64,000 nucleotides of DNA from Casuarina equisetifolia (taxonomy: Eukaryota > Streptophyta > Magnoliopsida > Fagales > Casuarinaceae), in the NCBI GenBank assembly GCA_028551475.1, contig CM052358.1, forward strand, positions 5,830,501 through 5,894,500. The letters run 5' to 3'. Under the pieces are notes generated by a model, which was not told the DNA's origin, did no database searches, and was given only the letters and a program-made list of their open reading frames with translations. The translations under genes and the position numbers were made by a program. Below, one piece after another: positions 25,501-36,700 of the stretch. Within the stretch, counting starts at the first letter, position 1, and the number at the start of each line of letters is the position of its first letter.

Positions 25501-28500
25501 TTGTTTCTTCCTTTAGAGCCAAATATTTCTAATTGCATAGTTGGGAGCTCAATTGCCACAGGTATTGACTTTCTCCAAATCTAGAACTTTTTTTGTTGAG
25601 GAGATGTACATAAATATTGTTGTAGAAGACAACAAATATACTAATGATAAGAGTATGCATAGTGTTTTGTAAAATAATGTCATGTTACTCTTCCATGACT
25701 TTATTGAGTTGCTCGCACCATCCATATACATGGGAGATCTTAGTGAATCATGTGCAAAGGAGAGGATAAAACAAAAACCAAGGATATATTTAGGGGATGT
25801 CGAGACTCATACATCTTTCATTCTGCTCTGTTGTCACTGACATACAAGTATCATGGATAAATAACAGATGAAAACCTATTCCTGGTCTGCCAGGTTTTTT
25901 TTTTTTTTTTAAAAATCCATGTTGGGGTTTAGCATATTACCCGTACTTATTATATCAAATATCCCTCTTGCTTTTCGTTCCTAGTCTTATTTTCTGGGGC
26001 TATCTGTCTGTCCTGCTGTTCCGTCATTCTAAAGGGAAGAAGGAATTTAAATCATTTAATGAACACACTTGTTTAATTCGTTCTGTTTGTTTAGAACAAA
26101 CATTTATGGTTGACCCATGGCCTGAAGTAGTAGGCAAGAGGATTTGTGGAGCTGAACAAAGTTAATTCTTTTGGATCAATATAATGGCAGATCCTCAGCA
26201 CACGAGCTCGCAAAAATGTTGCTGTGGGTGATATCAAGGTTGATGTTTGCATATTTGCTTTCGATATTCTGTATCTTAATGGCAAGCCACTTCTTCACGA
26301 AGAACTTAAAGTTCGTAGGGAGGTATGACTCTCTTCATCATTCTTGCTTAATAGATGCTCAAGTTCATTTCATGCTTTAACTACTACTTATAGTTGGTTG
26401 TCATCCCAATGCCAGTTTCGGCACTTTTTAGTTGTAACACTTTTTGGCAGTAACAGGAAATCTTTGCTTCTCTTTCTTCATCAATATCCACGTCATTACG
26501 CTGACTGTAACCCAAGTACTTAATTGTTATTATGCATGACAAAATATGGCTTGTATGAAACCTGACATAAATATTTAACTGTTGTCCAAAAAGTCTCATA
26601 AAGCTTTATAAGTCCAACTTTGATGCTTATCAGTAAAGTCTTTCTCTGTGAATACCCAATCTGTGTAAAACTGCCATCATGTCTGAAGTATTATAAAACT
26701 CCGAGAGATAAGATGGAGTTCTCCAGCTCAACATTGAGGAGCAAAGTACTTCATAACTTTTTACATTATGCGGCTTTTAATGTTTGGAATTAGTGTTACC
26801 TCATCAATGTGGTTGGCAGGAAAGACATTATATAACTAGCGTCACTCAGGAAGACACTCCTATTATTTAAGATTGTTCTTTTCTAACTCAAACTACCAGG
26901 TTTATTTTTCTCAAGTAGATTTGGACTTAATTTTTCATCTTGAATCCAGTTTCCTTGTATCCTTTAATCTTAATTTGCCCATTATCTGGAGCGTGAGAAG
27001 TTTAAATTGTGTGCCAATATTGCTGCCTGCTTTTACTCCTTTCCTTAGTGATTGCATGGCGCTTGGTTACACCTGCAGGGTCTATGTTGCCTGGACTCTC
27101 TTTCACATTTCTCCTGTTTTGCTTAACAGAAAGCAGATATAGATATGGGATATCTGTCTAATATTTGTCTGAGATGAGATGTACTTTTCTTTTGATCTCA
27201 AGAGAGAAGCTTTTCTTTGAAAGAAAAGAGAAGTTTCCTCATCTTTCCCAAAGCCTTAAATACGAATTTCATAATGATATTTATTGCTTCTATATTTGTT
27301 ATGTCTTGTCCTAACATACGTAAAGTTTTTGGCAAAGGCCCTATGTCTTTAAGTCACTGGATATGGGAGAATCAGTTTATACACTGAACACCTGTACCCA
27401 AGCCTGAGCAACTCGGGTGAGGATCTTAGTAGCGATGTAATTAGTGTTCCAAATAATCTAAAGAAACAAAAAAGTCAAAAAGGTTATTGAGTGGTGTTGG
27501 AGGCATTGAGGCTCTGCACGTGTCATTGGGTTTTGGAGGATGATATCCTGGTGGCATGAATGGTTCTATCAGATTGTTGAGTAAATATTATCTTTTGATG
27601 ATTAGAAGTTGAGTGCTTTACAAAAGTTATCAAGTGCAGGTGTGCCATACTAACGAGGATACAGCATTAGATCTGAAGCATAGACTTGAACATGTCTAAT
27701 TTTTACATGCTGAATTTTTCCTGGAGTCTGAATTTGCCATGCATTTGCGTCAGAACATAATAACATAATAATCTATACCGGTCTTCACTTTCTGCAGCAC
27801 CTTTATGACTCCTTTGAAGAAGAATGTGGATTTCTCCAGTTTGCAACTGCAATAACTTCAAATGATCTTGAGGAAATACAGAAATTTCTTGACGCTGCTG
27901 TTGATTCAAGGTAGTCATCGATGATTTGGGTGGGCAAGTGGAGATGATGTCATTAGATAATTTTATTTAAGTATGTCAATGTCCTCGTGTTGACACTATC
28001 ACCACTTCAACGTTGGTACTAGAGTGCAACTCAGTAGTGATCACTACCTGAGCACATGGATATGTCTTGCTTGCATTAACTTGCTGAATCAATCTTGCTC
28101 CCAGGATGTTTTATATAAATATGCATGCACATTTTTTAGCTGATTAGGAATAACAAAACCTCAATCTTGCTTCCAGGATGGTTTACATAAATATGCATGC
28201 ACATTTCTTTAGCTATCATTAATAACAGGATTTCAATCTTGCTCCCAGGATGTATCAGCTTTTCTTCTTCTTCTTCTTCTTCTTATGCATTTAGAATAAC
28301 TAAAGTAAATTGAACTTGTTTTTCTTAAGTTTTTGATTAGTTTTAGTTTGCAGTTGTGAAGGATTGATTATTAAAACATTATCTAAAGATGCTACATACG
28401 AGCCTGCCAAGCGATCACATAACTGGCTAAAATTGAAGAAAGATTACATGGATAGGTAAGTGTAAATTTACATGAAGAAGGTTTGCATTTCAGCAATGTT

Positions 28501-30118
28501 GCTTCTTTTTTTAAACCTTCTGAATTTCTCTTTATTCTTCGTCTGTGATGGGCAGTATCGGGGACTCATTAGATTTGGTGCCTATTGCTGCTTTCCATGG
28601 CCGTGGAAAGCGTACAGGTAACTGGGAAAAGAAAAGGGCAGTTTTCAGTCAAGTAACAGTTGCTAATGCAAAACTCCGGGTTTACTGATAATTACATATG
28701 ATTTTTCTTTCTCTTTGATGTATGAGCTTTCCCGTATTTCTTGCCCTCTGCAATCGTTGCCTTATTTCAATGTTCAAGCCTCAGATTGTTGATCGGGGTG
28801 CAATGTTTCTCTATAGGTGTCTATGGTGCCTTTCTCCTTGCTTGTTATGACAACAACAATGAAGAATTTCAAAGCATTTGTAAAATAGGTGAGTGGATGC
28901 TTGCCTAGCTGGTGTTACTGGCTTTTGAATCTCTGAAGCTAGTGTTGTTTATTGCTCATATATTTTGATTTCATGGTTGATAGGCACTGGATTTTCTGAA
29001 GCAATGCTTGAAGAACGTTCTGCCAGTCTCCGCTCTAAAGTGATACCTAAACCGAAGGTCTATAGTTCTCTCTTTTCTTCTTATGTTGCCACCAAATAAT
29101 GGTGTATACTCAGGGCATCTGGTATAATTCAGTACCACTAAGTCTTAACATTCTTCTCCATTCAGCCCTACTATCGGTATGCAGATTCAATGAATCCAGA
29201 TGTATGGTTTGAACCCACTGAGGTAAGAATTATATTCTTGTTGTTTGTTGTGACTGTTCCTTTTACTGCTGTATTTGTGCTTTTGTTTTCCATTTCATAT
29301 TTGTAAGTTACAAATTGAGCTTCTTGAGTCTGACGTCTGTTGACCTAAGGCAAGAAAAACAGTTTGGAGTACGATTCTTGTTGAGAGCAATGAAAATTGT
29401 CTGGCTTTATTTGTTTGTTCTGGTCGGGACCCTTTTGAGTTAATGCTTTATGTCCATTTTTGTTTTGATCTTTGCACATTTGTTTGAGAAATTCTGGTGG
29501 AGGAGGTATAATAGAACAACAATTGAGTTTCTAAAGAAGCGCAAAACTGGAAGGATCATGTCAATATAGCTTAGATGAACGTAGTATTCTGATAAAAGCG
29601 GATCTCATTTTCATGGTGTATAACTGTTTTCCAGGTTTGGGAGGTTAAAGCTGCGGATTTGACTATTAGCCCTGTTCATCGTGCCGCAATTGGCATAGTG
29701 GATCCCGACAAGGTTTGATTGGATTTGTTTGATAGTGAGATGATCCTTAGTACATTCTAATCTAAGAAACTACGTTTTATTCATCTAATGTTCGTTTGTT
29801 TTTGCGAAGGGCATTTCTCTCCGGTTTCCACGTCTAGTTCGTGTAAGGGAAGATAAGACTCCAGAGCAATCATCCTCATCTGAGCAGGTGAAGAAAAATT
29901 CTTATAATCTAGTAATTTGTTGTATTGTTAAAATAAGCAAGGGGAAAAGAAAAAAAAAATCTCAATGATTAATGCTTCAATTATTGGTTTACAATCTTCT
30001 ATTCTATTGTTCATTTAATATTTTTGTGCACTTCTATCTCTTACTGTAGGTGGGTGAGATGTTCAATGCTCAAAAGCACAATCACCCGAACAATCAAGGT
30101 GATAGTGAAGATGATTGA
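19586..30118 (+). CDS. LIG1: DNA ligase 1 (ATP-dependent), with dual-start organelle/nuclear forms
   Basis: Seventeen exons: 19586-20317, 21220-21336, 22122-22223, 22306-22422, 23856-24086, 24170-24264, 25006-25093, 26191-26322, 27798-27910, 28354-28455, 28556-28617, 28817-28888, 28984-29057, 29166-29222, 29635-29712, 29810-29887, 30050-30118. They join in frame to 772 residues. The enzyme seals nicks in Okazaki-fragment joining and excision repair. Seen: Lys/Ser-rich N-terminus; DNA-binding domain in exons 1-5; adenylation motif EYKYDGER with the active Lys at about 426; motif [12 protein letters not shown]; motif IV CEGLIIK (about 577); motif [11 protein letters not shown]-fold motif [10 protein letters not shown] (about 729); tail ending QKHNHPNNQ. 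Two in-frame ATGs occur, at 19586 and 19718. The first adds 44 residues rich in Ser, Leu and Arg with one acid, a likely mitochondrial presequence; the second opens [13 protein letters not shown], the usual nuclear-form start. An E2F-type site lies just upstream. Confidence 0.96.
22695..22849. repeat. 76-bp tandem duplication in LIG1 intron 4
   Basis: Two units, nearly identical, offset by 76 bases, each reading AGAGTAGCCATAA...GAATTATTAAG. They lie inside the 1.4-kb intron between exons 4 and 5. The same intron has a run of about ten G residues near 22937-22946. Confidence 0.9.
24636..24800. repeat. 82-bp imperfect tandem duplication in LIG1 intron 6
   Basis: GACTTTGTGCTGA...TTTCTGATACAAA...CATGCTGCA..ATCAG recurs at an offset of 82 bases with scattered differences, so it is older than the repeat in intron 4. 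Confidence 0.8.
28091..28256. repeat. 72-bp tandem repeat (2.3 copies) in LIG1 intron 9
   Basis: AATCTTGCTCCCAGGATG starts at 28091, 28163 and 28235. The first two units each carry ATAAATATGCATGCACATTT. A (CTT)n microsatellite follows at 28261-28284, before the acceptor of exon 10. Confidence 0.9.
28261..28284. repeat. (CTT)n microsatellite
   Basis: About eight TTC/CTT units in LIG1 intron 9. It lies about 70 bases before the exon 10 acceptor and may add to pyrimidine content there. Confidence 0.9.
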
Positions 30119-32836
30119 GGATTTGTGGGGACTTTTTTCGGTATACAAGGTCAGCTGCTTTGTCAGCAGCCCATGTGAGGTGATATTTGAATATGAAGTT
30201 CGGCATCTAAGCACACAGATTAATGTTTTAGAACGCAACTTGGACATGTGGCACCTTCATTGTGGACTGGGATCTATAGTAGAGTTGGGATAATACACAC
30301 CAAGGAAAGAAATCTCTTGTTTTCCTCTACCTGTAGTAGCAGAGAATTAGTTCCCTGACACAGTTTCTTGGATCTGTTGTAACACAATCACCGTTTGCGC
30401 ATAAAAACTTAAGAATTACAATTTTGTAATGTTTGTCTTGAGCATTTCTCTATACGCTCTGTTTCAAACTGACAATAGTCACAGCAACTACCAAATGTTA
30501 GCAGGAGGCAGGTTAATCAGGAACCTTTTCTTTGATGCAAAGAGATAGGTAGAAAGGTTTATCTTTAGTTTTTCTTTTCTTTCATTTCTCTGGAGTCTCG
30601 GTCGTGGGTGAAAGTGACCAACAGGGTCTTCCATTGAGCCTGAGGCAAAAATGACCACAACTTTTGAAACTTCCATTTGTGATTCCATATATGATTATAT
30701 TTTATGCATAGGATGGAAATCATTCCGCCGCGACCATCGCCTCTTCATTCATCATTCCATTGTGACCAATTTATGGATGCTTGACCGCATTGGCAGCTTT
30801 CTGAAGTTCTGGAAGAAATAACAAGTCAAACTTATTGTTTACTCTGGAAGCGTGTGTCCCGTCGGCCCATCATTGTACGCGACAGATGTTTTATGCGCGA
30901 GAGGTTCTGCACTTCGATGGGCTGGGGCTTGCAATGGTTGACATCCACTTACCGTATGGAAATCGTGAAGCTCCCAGATTTTTGCCAGGTGCATGTCAGT
31001 GTTAATGATGAGAGAGGGCGCCGGAGTGTGATGGGACGTTTCCCATGTGGGGTGGTGCCTGAGGAAGAACGTCTTGTCAAATACTGTGAGCTCGGGTCAT
31101 TGGTCAAGAGGGCAGATCCAATGAAGGAAAACTTTAGAAACATCCATCGTCCTCTGTGCCGTACGGACCAAGGCAACAGGTTTCTCAATTGTTTTTCGGT
31201 TTGGCGCCTAACATTCCTGGCGGGTTTTGTGGTTCAAGCACATAAGCACAGGCTTCTCCGTTGTCGGTTTAAGGATGGAGATGGAGATCAAGAACATGGA
31301 ACATGGAACTTCTACGAACATTCTAGGTATTAGTGCGGAATCTGTCCTTTTTTTAAACTTTTGGCTGTTCGTTTTGAATTAAGGGCACAACTACATCTAT
31401 CCTTGTTTCTCATTCAGTCCTTCGTTTCACGTCGTCTACAATTTGCTTCACGCGGCTGTTCTCCTGGAGCCTGCTGTCACGCACTTCTCCTCTCTGGAAA
31501 AATAATCAAAGCAAGACCAAGACAAGAGAATCCAAGCAAACGATGTTTGACAACCGACGAATTTGCTTTCATTTCATAGACAACTGTACCGGAATAACAA
31601 ATCATACTACAAAGTTCTGAGGAAAATCCAAACAAGCTCGAGATAAAAAAAAATATATATACATTTATTTTATATTATTTTATTACTTGAAGTTTAGAAT
31701 TATATATCGAGGAGTTAAGTTTAGTATTTTATCCAATATAATTTTTTTTTTTTTTTTGTACACAGGTTTTGAGCTTTTACACTGATACTGTGAGATAAAT
31801 ATTAAAAAAAGAATTTTAATCTTAAAAAAAAAAAAAGAGAACGAGAAAAAATAATAGAAAGAAAACAACATAGTCGGTAATAAGCAGATACGTACGGCAT
31901 CAGGTGAAAGTGACAGGGAAGCTCGGAGATCGAGGAGGGAAATGTAGAAAACCGATGATAGAATTTTGTCTCTTTAAAAATATCACTTGTTGGTTTTAAA
32001 CGAATCGTTGAACGGCCTGTGAATATATGAGAATTGCTGGGCTGTGAAGGATTTCAGTCCTCCTCGTTTGCTGTTACTCACCTATACTCCGTAAGGGAAT
32101 GTCAAATTTCATTCCATCGTTGTTTCGCTGAATTTTATGGTCTTCTCTCTCGTAAGTGAGAAAAAGAGACTCAAAACAAACCGAGGAAATGGGGCAGATA
32201 GAGAAAAAGAGGGTAATGGTGAATTCGTGGGGAAGAGGAAATTGATTCTCAGAAACAAGAGACTGAACTACAATAATCGTTTCTTACATTAAAATAGTCA
32301 TATAGCACACAGCAGTAGTAGTAGATCTTGATTCTGATTTGTGGGTTCCACTCAACCCGACAGGCAGGATTCCAAACACTTTCTGGTAGTTGGCCATACC
32401 TCTTCCCCCCCTCCCCAACCCTAACAACTCCACACCCATTAGCTTGATGATGGGTGTAATTCATTTCTCTAGCTCTCTCTCTCCGTCTCTATCTCTCTCT
32501 CACACACTGAAGTAGCACCTAAGATAAACAGTTTACATCACACAATATGTTTGGAGAATTCCAACCCCTTTTACATCAATCGCAAAAACTAAATGTGAAG
32601 AAAAAAGAGAAAAATCTCCACCCAAAACCGGCAGAAAGCAGCCTAGAGCAAGCTCTTTTTCTTCTCCCGTGAGTTAAAACTTGGCATGGCTTCTTCTTCT
32701 AGAAACAAACCTCTGTACAAGCGCTAGATCAGTCACGTACCACCGTGCTGGGATTAAATCTTCACTAGCCTATACTAGTATCAAATTCCAAATAAATTCA
32801 AATTATGGGGTAGTAGTCTGTCTGAAGTAGTAGTAG
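30119..32836. other. convergent intergenic region LIG1 / DUF1635 gene
   Basis: Contains the LIG1 3' untranslated region and that of the DUF1635 gene. A plus-strand open stretch at 30854-31333 (159 codons; first ATG at about 30893) is GC-richer than its surroundings and encodes a basic sequence including PDFCQVHVSVNDERGRR that I do not recognise. It has no clear partner exons or upstream promoter, so I do not call it a gene. 31.6-31.9 kb is A/T-run rich. Confidence 0.5.
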
Positions 32837-33799
32837 TCATTGAAGCACAAGCCTCTGGTACTTGGCCTCTGTAGGATAATCAGAGCCTTCGCAAAGAACT
32901 CTTTTCCTATTGATGCCACAATTGATGGCGGTGTTGCAACCAATAATGTTGGCCAATGAGTCTTGGCGGACTACTTGTGAAGGAATGGCCACAGGTGGAA
33001 TTTCAAAGGACTCGAGCGGTGGTGGAGGATGTCTCCATTGAGGAAGTGGTCCAGCCAGAAGGAGATTCTGTAGAAGTGGACCAGCTTGCATCACTGCCTG
33101 TAAAAGCTTACCTTTTTCAGGTAATGGCTTCTCAGGCACAACTAGCTCCATCGTTGCTTGTGGGAGAGATAGTGGTGCTTTCAGCGGAGGAGCCAATTGG
33201 GGTTGTGGAATGGGGTCAACGATTGGGGATGAAACAATGCTCTCCTCACAATCCGACGATGAGAAGCCATTGTTGGAGTCAATTCCTCTTCTGGGTTCAT
33301 CCTCAATGCTAGAAATTCCCGAAAGAGGAGCTGTTTGTTGTTGTTGCTGTTGTTGAAGTAGTAGCTTCTCCAGGAGGAGGCCCTGACATTTGTCCTGTGC
33401 TTCATCTCTTTCTCTGATGGTTTTGTTAAGCAGATCCTTGAGATGAAGTAATTGATCATCTCTCTTTCGGAGCTCCTCTTGAACTGCTAACTTGGTTTGC
33501 TCAAGCTCCAAAGTAGCGTACAAAAGGGAATTTCTCAGCTCCTCCATGGACTGAAAGAACAAGAAAGTCCAAATCCACGAAGAGTTAGATTTCATTATGT
33601 CTTAAACACAGAAATCCAAGTACACATTGTGAAAGAGAAAAGCAAGGAAACTTCAGACAACAACATTAGCATGTAAAATAGAACCAAAAATAGAGCAAAA
33701 CAATTCTTCAAAACGATGAGAACAAAGAAGAAAGAAAGGCGTTACCTTGCCCTGCAAGTAGTAAGCCCAGCTAAGAAGAGGAGTGCGTTGGGTGTCCAT
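32837..33799 (-). CDS. DUF1635 family protein (plant-specific, coiled coil)
   Basis: Two minus-strand exons, 33799-33746 and 33550-32837, joined in phase 0 to give 255 residues. The first exon supplies MDTQRTPLLSWAYYLQGK; the second begins SMEELRNSLLYATLELEQ. That opening, followed by a charged coiled coil (EELRKRDDQLLHLKDLLNKT, RERDEAQDKCQ) to about residue 95, is typical of DUF1635. A seven-Gln tract follows (about residue 90-100), then a Ser/Pro-rich middle and a conserved end, VLCEGSDYPTEAKYQRLVLQ. Function is unknown for the family; such proteins lack enzyme motifs and probably act through protein contacts. A C/T-rich stretch upstream of 33800 fits a 5' untranslated region. In Arabidopsis I recall a DUF1635 gene (At2g28140) next to SOK3, which agrees with this location. 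Confidence 0.9.
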
Positions 33800-36700
33800 G
33801 CTCTGATAACAAAAGAGAAGAATGGGAAGAGAAGTGTATTATATCTCAGAGGCTGCGCAGCGGGGAAGGGATGGGGTGGGGGGGTGTTTGGAGGGAGATG
33901 GGGGGGTTTTTGAGTGGGTCTTCTCCCTTCTTATAATAACAACTACTTTGATTTGTCACTCTGCTCGTTGTTCTCTACACCCCTTTTTCTCAGCGGGGTT
34001 TAGACAAAAGCGCAAAATGCCAAAAGCCTAGCAAACCGATTCCTACAAGCCTAGACGCTATCCTTCTCTCTCTCTCACCTGGTTGCTCTTTTTTACGGGG
34101 TCGAGTCTACATCTCTCTAATATCCACAAGACGGGCGGCAGCGGCTTCCTCATGTCTTTACCTTTACCCGCACAAAACACCTTCTTTACCCTTTCTTCCA
34201 ACTTGCACATCTCAAGAATAAAGAATGTACACTTGTTAAAATTAAAAAAAAAAAAAAAAATGTATCGATAAATATAAAATCTTCTTGTTTAATAAAAAAA
34301 ATTAAGAAAAAAAAAGAAGGAAAATCCATTCTGTGATCATGCTTCTAATTTTCCTTTTTGCAGGTTGTGTGATCTGTGAGGCTTGGAAGAAAAATGCTAC
34401 ATTCTATCTAATCACGAGACTCCAGGTCGGGTCTCTTGCCCAATCAAAATGACTTCCTTTCGTGAACAAACCATGAGTCATGCCACCATCCCCGTTTCCT
34501 CTTTAACTCTTGTCCTTATTTCCTTTTTTCTTTTTGCTCCTTGTAATTTTTGAGATGTATGTGTATATACTTTGTTTTTTTCAGCCAAAGATTGAGTTGT
34601 AACACGTGGGCTGCCTTTCCCGGCAAATCCAAAATAAGGTTTTTTTTGTTTTAACTCCGTCCCTCCCTGCTATTGGTTGAATTCCAATGTTTCCCTTTTG
34701 ATTTTTGCTTCTTTGGGTTTTTTTTTTTCTCTATCCAAATTTAACTCTTTCGCTACCAGGTTTTGAATTTTATGCCCATTTAGAGTTGATTCCCTGGTCT
34801 GCCAGTAAAAATGGAAACTCAAAGGGTCAGATTTGAACTTTCAGCACACTGACGTGGAAGATGTGGCGTGCCATAGAGGAAGTCATCGGTTTCCGAATTG
34901 TTTTTAGTGCAAAGTCGTGTCAAAATATTGTAGACCTAATATTAGGTAGAGTGCTTTAACTTTACCTGGAAAATTCGAGGGGAATTTTTGTTTTCTTGGC
35001 TCAAAAAATTGAAAGATCTTCTTACAGGTCGTCTCGTGTTTCATATTTTTTCCTTTGTCCGCTGAATAATCCTCCACTTGACAACCAATAAAATCTTCTC
35101 CATCTCCAGCTTAAGAGGGTGAGCATTTTATTAAAATAAGACCAACTATTTTCGTTTTTTGAAAGGGTTGTTATTAATCATTAAATAAGGTGTTTTGATT
35201 GTATGTGTTACTGTCTGAAGTCGAATGAAGGGAAAGAAGAGAAAGAAAAAAAAAAATAAAGGAAAGCACCGGAAAAGGAGGCAAAATTTTTCAGGAATGT
35301 AGGATGATTTTCATCAAATGAATAGAGAGAAATTAGAAGTTAAGAGGGTTTTATGATTTTGGCCTACAAAGTTGGCTCAAAGTATACACAGTAAAGCTTT
35401 GTTCAAAGCAAGTCTTAGAAGTCATGGAAAATGTAGGAAACTTTTCAACAAGCATGTCCCTTTTGACGAACCAAATATCATGTGCTCTTAGGCATCGCAT
35501 GGCACTCATTTTTGACTTGGGGAAGGGCTGCATGTGCATCTGAGGCGGGGCATAGACCATAGCAGAAGCCTACAAAGAGAGAAATGTCCCATTTCAACAT
35601 CCCTCTAGCGATGTGCTGCTCATGTTCAAACATAGGGTCAACAAGCGTAATTCCATTGGTCAGAAAAAAGGAGCTGGTAACCAAACTTTCCCACCAATAT
35701 TTGTACAAAGAAAGTTAATGGACCCCTCGCCATTGAATAATGAAGTCCTGCTGGAGGGAAAGAGGAAGCCTTCTGCTTGACTAATTCAAGACTCGCAACC
35801 CCACTTGAATGGTTTTCGAGGCGAGACAGGTGTACGTTGCATATGACCTTTACGCTCAACATCGATGCCAACCGCTAAATTTATGATGAGGAGGGGATAT
35901 GTTTTTAGATGCTCGGGGGTTCTCTCTGATTGGTTTTGGGATAAATATTAGTTTTCTACTTTCGAAAAAGGCCAGAAAAATCCAAACTAACAATCCGATT
36001 CCAAACCGGAAAAAGATGGGACGCCGCGCTCTTATGTCCTATCTGACCTACGTTTATTCTTGGCATTTTCTTTTTGAACTTTCCACTCTAGCCCGCAACC
36101 CTCTCCCCTGACCGGAAGACGCGTTGTGTACTGCAGCGGCGTACCTGGGAAGCGGCAAATTCAAGCATCTAGCTGGAATTGTGTAAGCCACTTTTTCAAC
36201 TTCAAGAAAGTCTCTGGAGAAAATCCCACTTGCTGCTGCTGCTGCTCCTCCTCCTCCTCCTCCTCCAAAAGACCCATTTGCTTCTGCAGTTGGGGCCTGT
36301 TTCCCAAAATGCCTCCACATATTTTTAGTCAGTTACTTTTTCGATGCACAGTTTCTGAACGCCACATGTCCAAACTTGTTTGATAAAGACAACAACAATG
36401 ACAGAAACAGAGCAGGAGTTCCCGTGAGGAATGTAGCCCCCGGAGTTGGCGTCCCATAATTAGTCCCCATGTGAGGATGGTACCTTGCCGTTGTTGGGCC
36501 AACGGTTAGGAGAGGTGCTAATGATAACTTACGGGGTGAAGAAAAGTGGCGCTCTACCAATGGGCGCAATTATTCAAGGCGGTGAATTGGGGGGAACTCC
36601 AAGGATGCACGAAGATGGTGAAGACCGACTTTTTTGACCCCGCCAACCAGTCCAAGGGCAGACTGGGAGAGCCCTTTTGTGCCCAAAACTTTCTTTCACT

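Noticed and set aside
30854..31333. 159-codon plus-strand open frame downstream of LIG1
   Set aside because: Begins with GTG, first ATG is later, no family motifs and no splice partners. Noted in the intergenic entry but not called a gene.
36054..36320. Gly/Ala-rich minus-strand frame
   Set aside because: Produced by the GCT/CCT microsatellite at 36232-36266; no other coding evidence.
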